Assembly (NCBI GenBank): GCA_902560245.1
Contig: CACELK010000003.1
Location: forward strand, 1-64,000
Direction: 5' to 3'
DNA: 64,000 bases
DNA from: an uncultured Pelagibacteraceae bacterium
GTDB taxonomy: Bacteria; Pseudomonadota; Alphaproteobacteria; Pelagibacterales; Pelagibacteraceae
The position numbers and the translations under genes are program-made. Positions 40,545 to 48,888 of the stretch are shown one piece after another. The first letter of the stretch is position 1; each line of letters opens with the position of its first letter. Below the pieces are notes generated by a model, which saw only the letters and a list, made by a program, of their open reading frames with translations, was not told where the DNA came from and made no database searches.

Positions 40545-41267
40545 ATGGGTAAAAAAAGAAAAACAAAGAAAAAAAATAATCCACTTGGAGGCTTAGGAAA
40601 GCTTGCAAGTTTTACATCTGACTCAATAGGGTCAGCATACGATTCGTATAAAAAAAGACAACATTTAAAAAAAATCGAGGAAATAAAATTAAAAAAATTA
40701 GAAGAGTCTCATAAAATTAAAGAGGAAAGAAAAGAACTTAAATTAAAAGAGGACCAAGTTAAAAAGGATCAAGACAAATTAAAAAATAAAGATGAAGAAT
40801 TAAAATTAAGAGACAAAGATCTTAAGATTAAGGAAGAAAAGCTAAAACTAGAAAATGAAAGATTAAATAAAAAAGATGAAGAATTAAGATTGATATCTCA
40901 AGACCAGAGAAAAAAGGAAAAAGAATTAAAGTTAAAAGAAGAAGAACAAAAAAGGAAAGATATTGATCTTAAAGTTAGAGAAGAAGAACAAAAAGTTAAA
41001 GAACAAAAAGAAAGAAAAAGAAAAAAATTAGAGGAACAAAAATCAAAATTCGAGGAACAAAGAATAAAGAACGAAGAAGTCCAGAAATTGAGAGAATGGG
41101 AGCAAAAATTTGATGAAGAACAAAGAAGTAGGGAACATAAAGAAAAGCTAAAGGATGAACAAATAAGATTAAAAGATTTAGAAATGCAAAAAATTAAAGA
41201 GCAAGAAATGCAGAATTTTAAAGAGGAATTAATTCAAGAACAAAGAAAAAAGGACGAATTAAATTAA
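40545..41267 (+). CDS. Lys/Glu-rich coiled-coil protein, function unknown
   Basis: I do not recognise this protein. From ATG 40545 it encodes 240 residues: a basic head (GKKRKTKKKNNPLGGLGKLA), then about 170 residues of almost uninterrupted charged helix with recurring ELKLKE/EEQ units, consistent with a long coiled coil. No signal peptide or TM helix. An in-frame TTG at 40521 would add eight residues. The composition makes database matches non-specific. It is followed after 19 bp by a 75-residue orphan, possibly co-transcribed. Confidence 0.65.
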   Translation: MGKKRKTKKKNNPLGGLGKLASFTSDSIGSAYDSYKKRQHLKKIEEIKLKKLEESHKIKEERKELKLKEDQVKKDQDKLKNKDEELKLRDKDLKIKEEKLKLENERLNKKDEELRLISQDQRKKEKELKLKEEEQKRKDIDLKVREEEQKVKEQKERKRKKLEEQKSKFEEQRIKNEEVQKLREWEQKFDEEQRSREHKEKLKDEQIRLKDLEMQKIKEQEMQNFKEELIQEQRKKDELN

Positions 41268-41286
41268 TTTTCTCTCTAAAAAATTA

Positions 41287-41514
41287 ATGAACAAGGAAAA
41301 ATCTGCTGAAATTTGGCGTAAAATTCAAGAAGCTGGGGATTTTTTAAAAAATAAACTACCTGATCATCCTAATCATCCCAAAGGAAGAAATTCCTATGCT
41401 CACGTTGCTATTTGTATAAAAAACAAATTTAAAGCAAGTTATAAAGATATTGAGGATAATAAGTTTGATGAAGTTATAAATTATATAGAATTTTTAAAAA
41501 AAAACCCTAGCTAA
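41287..41514 (+). CDS. Conserved-looking 75-aa protein of unknown function
   Basis: A small soluble protein. The mid-section KLPDHPNHPKGRNSYAHVAI is compositionally distinct from random AT-rich translation, and the remainder is helical and charged. It has a normal start and fits exactly between the coiled-coil gene and the stop of the convergent amidinotransferase gene. I do not recognise a family. The HPNHPKGR loop may bind nucleic acid or phosphate, but that is speculation. Confidence 0.55.
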   Translation: MNKEKSAEIWRKIQEAGDFLKNKLPDHPNHPKGRNSYAHVAICIKNKFKASYKDIEDNKFDEVINYIEFLKKNPS

Positions 41515-42624
41515 TTATTGTTTGGGAAAATAGTCTTCGCATTTACCCTCTCTATAAACGTCGGTAGTACTACAGTGAAGTCCACCCCCAAAAGCATATA
41601 CATCTCTTAGGTCTATAGGTAAGACCTCCATTCCTAGTTTATCTAATTGCTCTGCTTGGTAAATTTCAGTTTTTTCTACACATACTGTTTTTGGATCTAA
41701 AACTAGCACATTCATTGAGAGCCAAACAGATGAATAACATAAAGGCGGAGGGGTATTGTGCGCAGGTTGAGCGGCATATACAATTTCCCATCCATTTTTC
41801 TCAAAAAGTTTTCTCTGTTCTTTAGGAAGTTTTCTTTGAGGATTATTTAAAATAAGACCTGGTCTAATTGGTGTGAAAGTAGCATCAATGTGAATAGGAT
41901 AAGGGTCGCCGGGGAAGTTAACAGTATGTACCCGGTGATTAGGAAAATGTCTTCTTAGCCAATCAATGCCTTTTAGATTTGTTGTGAATCCATGTTGAAC
42001 AATTAAATCTTTTCCAAATCTTAAAATATCAGCTGCATCAAATAAAGGTTCTTCCTCTGTGGTTACAAAAAATTTTTTTTCCGCCCACTCTAATCTCTGT
42101 TCAATAGTTACTGTATCAGAAAGATAATTTTTGTGATAGTCTTTATCAGTTAGTCGTGGCTTTGGTGCAGATTCATGTTTCATATTTGGATCTTCCATAA
42201 AATATTTTTGAATTAAAGGTCTATAAGCAAGATATTCAAACCATCTTGATCTAAAACTCATAGTTGCTTCTAACATTTCATTCCCAACTGTTATTATAAC
42301 ATCTCTAGAAGGCATGCATCCAAACATGTTTTCAACTTTCCAATCTGGGGTTCCTATCTCAGTGTCAAATTTTAAAGGTGTGGGCCTATCTACTTTAACT
42401 CCTCTTCCCTCAAGTATTTTAACAAACTTATCTAAAAGTTCATTCCCTCTATCAATAGTTTCTTGGGTTCTTCTTCCATGAGTACCTTTCATATCTGAGT
42501 CAGCAGGAATTTTCACATCAACAGCTGGCTCAGGTGCTGGAATGCAACAATTATCAGCTCTTCCAACTATCACATGTTTTAGTGGATCCCATTCGTTCCA
42601 GCTGTTTACAATTGTTTTATTCAT
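41515..42624 (-). CDS. Glycine amidinotransferase (AGAT) family enzyme
   Basis: Transfers the amidino group of arginine to an amine such as glycine, giving guanidinoacetate and ornithine. The family's catalytic residues are in place: D199 in FDAADILRFGKDLIVQ, H245 in YPIHIDATF and the nucleophile C351 in FGGGLHCSTTDVYREG. The N-terminus NSWNEWDPLKHVIVGRADN is diagnostic. At 369 residues it is close to bacterial AGAT length. It lies 13 bp downstream of an EamA transporter gene in the same direction, so the transporter may move its substrate or product. The actual acceptor amine cannot be read from sequence. Confidence 0.9.
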   Translation of the reverse strand: MNKTIVNSWNEWDPLKHVIVGRADNCCIPAPEPAVDVKIPADSDMKGTHGRRTQETIDRGNELLDKFVKILEGRGVKVDRPTPLKFDTEIGTPDWKVENMFGCMPSRDVIITVGNEMLEATMSFRSRWFEYLAYRPLIQKYFMEDPNMKHESAPKPRLTDKDYHKNYLSDTVTIEQRLEWAEKKFFVTTEEEPLFDAADILRFGKDLIVQHGFTTNLKGIDWLRRHFPNHRVHTVNFPGDPYPIHIDATFTPIRPGLILNNPQRKLPKEQRKLFEKNGWEIVYAAQPAHNTPPPLCYSSVWLSMNVLVLDPKTVCVEKTEIYQAEQLDKLGMEVLPIDLRDVYAFGGGLHCSTTDVYREGKCEDYFPKQ

Positions 42625-42637
42625 AAAACCTATATAA

Positions 42638-43549
42638 CTAATTTAGAGCTATAAATCTCCTGTTAGTTTTTATTGTTAAACTATAGTAAATTATTGACAT
42701 AAAAATTAAAAAACCACCAATAATCGTATTATTTGATGGTATTTCGTTGATACCAAACAATGGTAGCCATACCCAGAAAATTCCACCTATGATCTCTGTT
42801 AAAGATAATAAAGTCAATTCTGCGGCTGGAATAGCTTTGGAACCCAATGAGTATAAAATTAATCCCAAACAAACAAAAGTACCATGAATTGAAAAAAGTC
42901 CTTGATTATAACTTGAGGATACAAAACTTTGTTGAGTTTCAATCATCATAATTGATGAAACAACTACACAAATAAGTCCGGCTATAGAAACTGTAGTAAA
43001 CTTAGGAGTTTCTTTTCTCCATCTTAAGGTAACTGAAAAAACTGAAAAACCTACTGCTGATGCTAGGCCAAAAACTAAACCTAATAAAGATCCCTTATTT
43101 GGATTACCTAAGGCCATAATTATTATTCCAATAGCTGCAACTAAAATTGCTATCCAAACATTTAGAGAAATGCTTTCTTTAAGAAATAAAAAACCTAACA
43201 AAGCTGTAAAAAATGGCATTGCAGCAAGACAAAGCAAAGTTATAGCAGCACTAGTATTAATTATTGAATAAATAAAGGTTATCATTGCTAAGGCAAGTCC
43301 ACATCCACCTATCAACCCAGATACACCTGCTTTTAAATAGTTTTTATAAAAATCTTTGCCCTCTTCAAAAAATAAATAAATATTCAAAAGTAAGAAAATC
43401 ACAATTCCTCTGGTAAATAAATATTGCCAAGGTACTTGATTTGGTTGATCCATATAACGCACTATCAGTGGACCAAAAGACCAGAGTAAACCAGCAAATA
43501 ATACAACTGGAATAGCAATTTTTTCATTTTTTATTTCAAGCATTTGCAA
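42638..43549 (-). CDS. EamA/DMT-family transporter, paired with the amidinotransferase
   Basis: Ten predicted TM helices in two EamA repeats over 303 residues (first repeat about 10-145 with PWQYLFTRGIVIFLLLNIYL, second about 160-295 ending EIIGGIFWVWLPLFGINEIP). Two start codons (43549, 43543) are possible. Thirteen bases separate it from the amidinotransferase gene, so the two are probably one transcript. It might export or import a guanidino compound or amino acid; this is inference from position only. Confidence 0.85.
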   Translation of the reverse strand: MQMLEIKNEKIAIPVVLFAGLLWSFGPLIVRYMDQPNQVPWQYLFTRGIVIFLLLNIYLFFEEGKDFYKNYLKAGVSGLIGGCGLALAMITFIYSIINTSAAITLLCLAAMPFFTALLGFLFLKESISLNVWIAILVAAIGIIIMALGNPNKGSLLGLVFGLASAVGFSVFSVTLRWRKETPKFTTVSIAGLICVVVSSIMMIETQQSFVSSSYNQGLFSIHGTFVCLGLILYSLGSKAIPAAELTLLSLTEIIGGIFWVWLPLFGINEIPSNNTIIGGFLIFMSIIYYSLTIKTNRRFIALN

Positions 43550-43601
43550 TCTTTAATGCTTTAAAGAGTAATCCACAATAAAAAATTGTTATTTAAAGTA
43601 C

Positions 43602-44858
43602 TTAATTAAATATATTCTTGTTTGGAAAAATTGGACTAAAACATTCAACTAACTGACCCTTTTTAAAAGAGGATTTGCCAGAATTTAAAAGCGCCCAAAC
43701 ATTTGATTGTACAAAGGATTTTATTCTAAAAGACTCTTGTCCACTTAAAATCTCAACTTGTAAAGTTCCACTATTAGTTGAGCTAAGTTTTGCTTTTAAA
43801 AATCTAGTGAAAGATTTTTTTTTTTTGTAATTTTTTTTCAAAACAGCTCTAAACGGTTTTTCTCTTTTTATATTTAAAATATTTGAAAGATATGGATAAA
43901 CAAAAAATCTAAAACATGCTGCTGAAGAAATTGGATTTCCTGGTAATCCAAAAATAGATTTAGATTTATTTTTAAAATTTGCAAATAAAATTGGTTTGCC
44001 TGGTCTTATGGCAACTCCTTTAAAAAAACTATTTAACTTAAACTTATTCACAACATTTGGAATAAAATCAAACTTGCCTGCTGAAACTGCACCAGATGTA
44101 ATTATTATATCAACTTTCGAAGTCAAAATCTTTTTTAATTTTTTTTCAAAATTTTTTTGCCCATTATCTCTTAAGATACCACCATCAATAAAATTAAATA
44201 AAAAATTTTTTGATAAGGATTTTATATAATAACTATTTGAATTTCTTACTTGCCAAGAGTTTATTTTATCCTTTTCTGTAATTTCATTTCCAGTAGAAAA
44301 AAATAAAATATTAGGTTTTGACATTACTTTTATTTTTTTTATACCTAAACTTTTAAAAGCAAGAATATGGGAAGGTTGAATTAACTCTCCTTTAGAAATA
44401 ATCAATTCTTTATTTTTAAAATCTGAACCTTTAAATCTTATATGATTATTTTTTTTTATTCTTTTATCTATTAAAATATAATTTTTTTTTTTTGAATTTG
44501 GTTTATATTTAATTTGTTCAATAGGTATAATTGCATCTAAAGGTTTTGTAATTAATGCCCCTGTCATTACCTCTACAGTTTGGAATTTTTTTAATTTTTT
44601 AATTTTAGGATTATCTCCTGCTGCGATCGTTTTAATTATTTTAAAATATTTTATTTTTTTTTTATTTAGGCCCAAAGTATCTTTAGAACAAATTGCATAG
44701 CCATCTAAAGCGGTATTGTTATCTGAAGGTAGATTAATATTTGAATAAACGTTTTCAGCTGAAATTCTATTTAAAGATTCTATTGAACTTAAAATTTCAG
44801 TATTTATTTTTATTTTAGATTTTTCTAATATTTTTCTTGCTTTTATATATCCAATCAT
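43602..44858 (-). CDS. moeA: Molybdopterin molybdenumtransferase MoeA
   Basis: Inserts molybdate into adenylylated molybdopterin to complete the molybdenum cofactor. Visible are SEN-like ISAENVYSNINLPSDNNTAL then DGYA, the MPT-binding GGILRDN and TSGAVSAGKFDFIP, and GLPGNPISSAACFRFFVYP. Length 418. It overlaps mobA by 4 bp (ATGA). Both lie divergently next to the formate dehydrogenase operon, which needs Mo-bis-MGD cofactor. Confidence 0.93.
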   Translation of the reverse strand: MIGYIKARKILEKSKIKINTEILSSIESLNRISAENVYSNINLPSDNNTALDGYAICSKDTLGLNKKKIKYFKIIKTIAAGDNPKIKKLKKFQTVEVMTGALITKPLDAIIPIEQIKYKPNSKKKNYILIDKRIKKNNHIRFKGSDFKNKELIISKGELIQPSHILAFKSLGIKKIKVMSKPNILFFSTGNEITEKDKINSWQVRNSNSYYIKSLSKNFLFNFIDGGILRDNGQKNFEKKLKKILTSKVDIIITSGAVSAGKFDFIPNVVNKFKLNSFFKGVAIRPGKPILFANFKNKSKSIFGLPGNPISSAACFRFFVYPYLSNILNIKREKPFRAVLKKNYKKKKSFTRFLKAKLSSTNSGTLQVEILSGQESFRIKSFVQSNVWALLNSGKSSFKKGQLVECFSPIFPNKNIFN

Positions 44859-45475
44859 TTTTCAAATTTTTTAAATATTTTTTCTGCTTTAATTAAATCT
44901 TCTTTCGTATTTATGTTTAAAAAAGGATCAAATTCGTTAAATTTTATATTAATAGTTTTCACCCCAATTTTATTTGACCACTCCTCTACTTTTCTAAAAT
45001 TTTTTTTTACCAAATCATCTTCTAGTATATCCATTAATTCTACAGACCATAAACCAAATATATTATGTCTTTTTTCATTTGATTTAATAAAATAAAGACG
45101 GCTTTGATTGTTCTTTATTTCCTCAAAATATTTTTCAACTATTGAATTATCAAAAAAAGGTGTGTCAGAGGGGAAAGTTGCTACCCACTTGTAATTCTTT
45201 TTTTTTTCTTTTACCCATTTCATTGCCGACAATACGCCGACTAATGGACCTAAGTTCCCTTCAATACAGTCAGGAATAATGTCTATATAGTCCATTTTTT
45301 TAATTTTAGGATTTTTGTTAGAAATTATTAAAATTTTTTGAAATTTTTCTCTTACTCTTTCTATAACATGCTCTAACAAACTTTTTGATCCAAGTTTTGC
45401 TAGATTTTTATCTTCTCCGAATCTTTTTGATTTCCCACCTGCTAGAATAACTGCTAAAATATTGTTATCATTCAT
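44855..45475 (-). CDS. mobA: Molybdenum cofactor guanylyltransferase MobA
   Basis: Adds GMP to the molybdenum cofactor to give the MGD form used by DMSO-reductase-family enzymes such as formate dehydrogenase. The nucleotidyltransferase motif is LAVILAGGKSKRFGEDKNLA; the metal-site Asp lies in ATFPSDTPFFD and GPLVGVLSAMKW is family-typical. Length 206. It diverges from the IscU-like gene with a 42-bp gap. Confidence 0.93.
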   Translation of the reverse strand: MNDNNILAVILAGGKSKRFGEDKNLAKLGSKSLLEHVIERVREKFQKILIISNKNPKIKKMDYIDIIPDCIEGNLGPLVGVLSAMKWVKEKKKNYKWVATFPSDTPFFDNSIVEKYFEEIKNNQSRLYFIKSNEKRHNIFGLWSVELMDILEDDLVKKNFRKVEEWSNKIGVKTINIKFNEFDPFLNINTKEDLIKAEKIFKKFEK

Positions 45476-45517
45476 ATAACAAAATATAAAACATAAATCT
45501 TTTATTAAAAGAATTTA

Positions 45518-45916
45518 ATGGACCTAGAAATTTTAAAAATTGCTTCTTATACAGATAATAATAAAATTATTGAAGGTCATACTCATATATCTAAACAAAA
45601 AAACCCCTTGTGTGGTGATGAAATGGAAATTTCTTTAAAAATAAAAGACGAAAAAATAATTGATTTTGGATATCAATGTAAATCATGCATTTATTGTCAG
45701 GCTGCCGTAAGTTTATTGTCAAGAAAATCTATTAATAAACCGATTAAAAAAATAAAAGAAGTAATTGGCACTGCAATTTCATTTTTTGAAAAAAATAACA
45801 GCTCTTTTCAAAAAGAATGGATAGAATTTAATAAGTTATTTCATAAAAAAAATCTATCAAGAAAGGAATGCTTGATGCTTCCTTTTAAAACACTTTTAAA
45901 AGCTTTAAAATCTTAA
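45518..45916 (+). CDS. IscU/NifU-N-like iron-sulfur scaffold protein in the formate dehydrogenase operon
   Basis: A 132-residue protein with an IscU-like fold: C32 and D34 in NPLCGDEMEI, the central CKSCIYCQAAVSLLS (C54, C57, C60) in place of IscU's GCGTAIASS, and C118 in RKECLMLPF. These correspond to the three cluster-ligand positions, with an extra CxxC. First gene of the plus-strand run leading into HPP, fdhD and the dehydrogenase subunits, 1 bp before the HPP gene. It could assemble the many Fe-S clusters of the enzyme; this is inference. Confidence 0.8.
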   Translation: MDLEILKIASYTDNNKIIEGHTHISKQKNPLCGDEMEISLKIKDEKIIDFGYQCKSCIYCQAAVSLLSRKSINKPIKKIKEVIGTAISFFEKNNSSFQKEWIEFNKLFHKKNLSRKECLMLPFKTLLKALKS

Positions 45917-46381
45917 ATGAATAAAAAATTAATAAAACAATCAATATTCGCCACAATCTTTTCTGCTATAACGATTAGTGTTTTAACTATACTTACATAT
46001 AAAACAGAATATGGAGTTTTTTTAATAGCTTCTTTTGGATCCACGATGGTACTTTTATATGGCTATCCAGAAAGTCCGTTTGCTCAACCTAAAAATATTT
46101 TTTTTGGTCATTTGTTAACTGCTATTGTAGGAGTTTTTTTTTTAAATTTAATCCCACTGCCTTTATATATTTTAATTCCAATTTCTGTGGGCGTGGGTGT
46201 AGGGCTTATGATACTATTAAACGTAACCCATCCTCCTGCTGGGGGTAATCCAATAATTGTTATTATGGGAAGTGTTTCTTTAGATTATATAATTAGTCCA
46301 GTTATAACGGGTTCAGTAATAATTGTATTTTTTGGTGTAGTTTTAAATCGACTTATATTAAAAAAGAAATATCCTTCATAA
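45917..46381 (+). CDS. HPP family integral membrane protein
   Basis: A 154-residue membrane protein with four predicted TM helices and the family signature THPPAGGNPIIVIMG. An upstream YPESPFAQPKN loop is also family-typical. A plant plastid HPP protein is reported to transport nitrite; bacterial members are uncharacterised as far as I know. In this operon, between an IscU-like scaffold and fdhD, transport of formate or a similar small anion is a reasonable guess and nothing more. It abuts fdhD with no gap (stop 46379-46381, ATG 46382). Confidence 0.85.
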   Translation: MNKKLIKQSIFATIFSAITISVLTILTYKTEYGVFLIASFGSTMVLLYGYPESPFAQPKNIFFGHLLTAIVGVFFLNLIPLPLYILIPISVGVGVGLMILLNVTHPPAGGNPIIVIMGSVSLDYIISPVITGSVIIVFFGVVLNRLILKKKYPS

Positions 46382-47224
46382 ATGGACATTAAGTATAAAG
46401 TTACAAAATTAAAAAATAATAACATTGAAGAGTTTAAAGACTCTGTTTCAGTTGAAGAACCTCTTGAAATGATTTTAAGATTTGAAACAAACGGCAAATG
46501 GAAAAATGAAAATATCTCAATAACAATGAGAACCCCAGGAAATGATGAGGATTTAATTTCTGGTTTTTTATTTAATGAGAGAATAATTGAAAATTTTTCA
46601 GATATAGAAAAAATTGAAAAACAAGGGGATGAAGTTGGTGATTACAATATACAAAATAAAATAATTGCTACAATTAAAAATACAAAAAATATTGATATAG
46701 GAAAATTAAAAAGGAACTTTATAACAAACTCCTCATGTGGTGTGTGTGGAAAAACTTCGCTTGATACAGTTGAAATATTAAAAAATGATAAAATGAGTTT
46801 ATCTTATCCAAAAATTAGTGAAAAAATTATTTTAAAATCACCGGAGCTTTTAGTGAGTAAACAGTCTGAATTTTCAAAAACTGGAGGAATACATGCTAGC
46901 TCTTTAATTACTGATCAAGGAAAGGTTTTGGCAACGAGAGAGGATGTTGGTCGACACAACGCTTTAGATAAATTAATTGGTCACGTACATAAAAATAAAA
47001 TTATTGATAATAGTTCTCAATTTATAGCTTGTTCAGGAAGATTAAATTTCGAGTTAGTTCAAAAAGCTTTAATGTCAAACATAGGATTAATGGCAGGTGT
47101 AGGTGCGCCCACAAGTCTCGCTATAGATCTAGCAAAACGCTTTGACATGACCTTGTTAGGTTTTGTAAAAAGTAATAGCTTTAATATATATAGTAATAAA
47201 GAAAGAGTTATAATAAAAGCCTAA
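46382..47224 (+). CDS. fdhD: Formate dehydrogenase accessory sulfurtransferase FdhD
   Basis: Transfers sulfur from the desulfurase IscS to the Mo-bis-MGD cofactor, sulfurating it before insertion into formate dehydrogenase. The essential Cys pair is in NSSCGVCGKTSL, the preceding MRTPGNDEDLISGFLFNE is family-typical, and REDVGRHNALDKLIGH is the cofactor-binding block. Length 280. It directly precedes the structural genes, which fits a dedicated maturation role. Confidence 0.95.
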   Translation: MDIKYKVTKLKNNNIEEFKDSVSVEEPLEMILRFETNGKWKNENISITMRTPGNDEDLISGFLFNERIIENFSDIEKIEKQGDEVGDYNIQNKIIATIKNTKNIDIGKLKRNFITNSSCGVCGKTSLDTVEILKNDKMSLSYPKISEKIILKSPELLVSKQSEFSKTGGIHASSLITDQGKVLATREDVGRHNALDKLIGHVHKNKIIDNSSQFIACSGRLNFELVQKALMSNIGLMAGVGAPTSLAIDLAKRFDMTLLGFVKSNSFNIYSNKERVIIKA

Positions 47225-47229
47225 ATAAA

Positions 47230-48888
47230 ATGTCAAAAAATATAAGCAAATTATCAGGTAGAATAGGTTTAAAAGATAACCTTTTTCAGAAAATTTCTGA
47301 AAGATCATTAAATTCTAAAAATGGTGACGGTATGAAGGAATTAGCAGAAAAATATCATGTTGGTCTATCTACAATACACGGAGCTGAGAGTTTTTACGAA
47401 TTTTTAAGACCCGAACATAGAGCAAAAAAAGCTTTTGTATGCAATGGTAGTGCGTGCATGTGTGCAGGTACACAAGAAGGTCTTAAAAAAAAGTTACAAG
47501 ATAAACTCGGTAAAGACAAAGTTGGTGAAATGTTTTGTTTGGGTTATTGTTACGAGAACCATGCTTTTCACTACGATGGAGAAAATTATGCCGGAAATGA
47601 TATTTCTAAAATAGATAAAATAGTCAAGGGTGAAGAAATTATTCAAGAAAAATTTACTTCTAAAAGTTTTGCTTCAAATAGTTTTTTAATGGATGATAAA
47701 TTATCGGATCTTGACAAATTTAAAAAAAATCTAAATATTTTTCTTAAAACCGACAAAAAAGAAATTATTTCATCTTTGTTGTCATCAAATTTAACTGGAA
47801 GAGGTGGTGCGGGTTTTCCAACTGGAATGAAATGGGATTTTTGTAGTAAAGCTAAATCTGATAAAAAATACGTAATTTGTAACGCAGACGAAGGAGACTC
47901 TGGAGCTTTTTCTGACAGATATTTACTAGAAGATCAACCTCTTAAGGTCATATTTGGAATGGTAATCTGTGGTTATGTAATTGGAGGAGATGAAGGCGTC
48001 CTTTATATTAGAGGAGAATATCCAAAGTCAATTGAAGCATTAAACGGATCTATTAATGCTTTAAAAGAAGAAGGATTGTTAGGTAAAAATATTCTTGGTA
48101 CAAATTTTTCTTTTGACTTAAACATTTGTATCGGACAAGGCGCATACATTTGTGGAGAAGAAACTGCTTTAATAGCGTCTATAGAGGGAAGAAGAGCAGA
48201 AGTAGATGTTAGACCTCCTTTTCCAGTAACAGAGGGACTTTATAAAAAACCAACTGTAGTTAACAATGTAGAAACTCTTGCTGCAGCAAGTGGAATTTTG
48301 TTAAATGGCGCTGAAAAATTTTCAGCAATTGGAAATAAAAAATCTGCAGGTACAAAGCTTGTTTGTTTAGATAGTTTTTTTAATAAACCTGGAGTTTATG
48401 AAATTGATATGGGAACACCTATGAAAAAAATTTTTTATGAAATTGGTGGAGGCCTTAAAGAACCTGTCAAAGCATTTCAAATTGGCGGACCATTAGGTGG
48501 TGTAGTTCCAATTCAAGAAATTGACAATTTAAATTTAGATTTCCAAGAATTTACTAATGCTGGTTTTATGTTAGGACATGCGAGCGTGGTTAGTATTCCA
48601 AAAGAATTTAGTATGATTGATTATATACATCATCTGTTTGAGTTTTCAGCAGAGGAATCATGTGGAAAATGTTTTCCTGGAAGACTTGGATCGTATCGAG
48701 GCAAAGAAATGTTCGATCAAGTTAAAAATAAATCAGCCAAAATCCCTCTAAAATTGTTAAATGAACTACTTATTACGATGAAAAAAGGATGCTTGTGTGC
48801 TCTTTGTGGAGCTATACCTACGCCAATTATGAATATCTTAAAATATTTTGGTGATGAATTGAAAGATGATATAGTAAAAGAAAATTAA
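47230..48888 (+). CDS. Formate dehydrogenase NADH-binding subunit, NuoE-NuoF fusion
   Basis: A 552-residue fusion. The N-terminal NuoE-like domain has 2Fe-2S ligands C71, C76, C103 and C107 (CNGSACMCAG, MFCLGYC). The NuoF-like part holds the FMN site GRGGAGFPTGMKWDF, the NADH site GAYICGEETALIASIEG and the distal 4Fe-4S site. It passes electrons from the molybdenum subunit to NAD+. Odd: the usual CGKCxPC is CGKCFPG here, with Gly at 484 replacing the third ligand, while KKGCLCALCGAIP near the fourth ligand (C523) has two extra Cys (521, 526). Gammaproteobacterial and Cupriavidus-type enzymes keep FdsG and FdsB separate. It overlaps the alpha-subunit start by one base. Confidence 0.9.
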   Translation: MSKNISKLSGRIGLKDNLFQKISERSLNSKNGDGMKELAEKYHVGLSTIHGAESFYEFLRPEHRAKKAFVCNGSACMCAGTQEGLKKKLQDKLGKDKVGEMFCLGYCYENHAFHYDGENYAGNDISKIDKIVKGEEIIQEKFTSKSFASNSFLMDDKLSDLDKFKKNLNIFLKTDKKEIISSLLSSNLTGRGGAGFPTGMKWDFCSKAKSDKKYVICNADEGDSGAFSDRYLLEDQPLKVIFGMVICGYVIGGDEGVLYIRGEYPKSIEALNGSINALKEEGLLGKNILGTNFSFDLNICIGQGAYICGEETALIASIEGRRAEVDVRPPFPVTEGLYKKPTVVNNVETLAAASGILLNGAEKFSAIGNKKSAGTKLVCLDSFFNKPGVYEIDMGTPMKKIFYEIGGGLKEPVKAFQIGGPLGGVVPIQEIDNLNLDFQEFTNAGFMLGHASVVSIPKEFSMIDYIHHLFEFSAEESCGKCFPGRLGSYRGKEMFDQVKNKSAKIPLKLLNELLITMKKGCLCALCGAIPTPIMNILKYFGDELKDDIVKEN

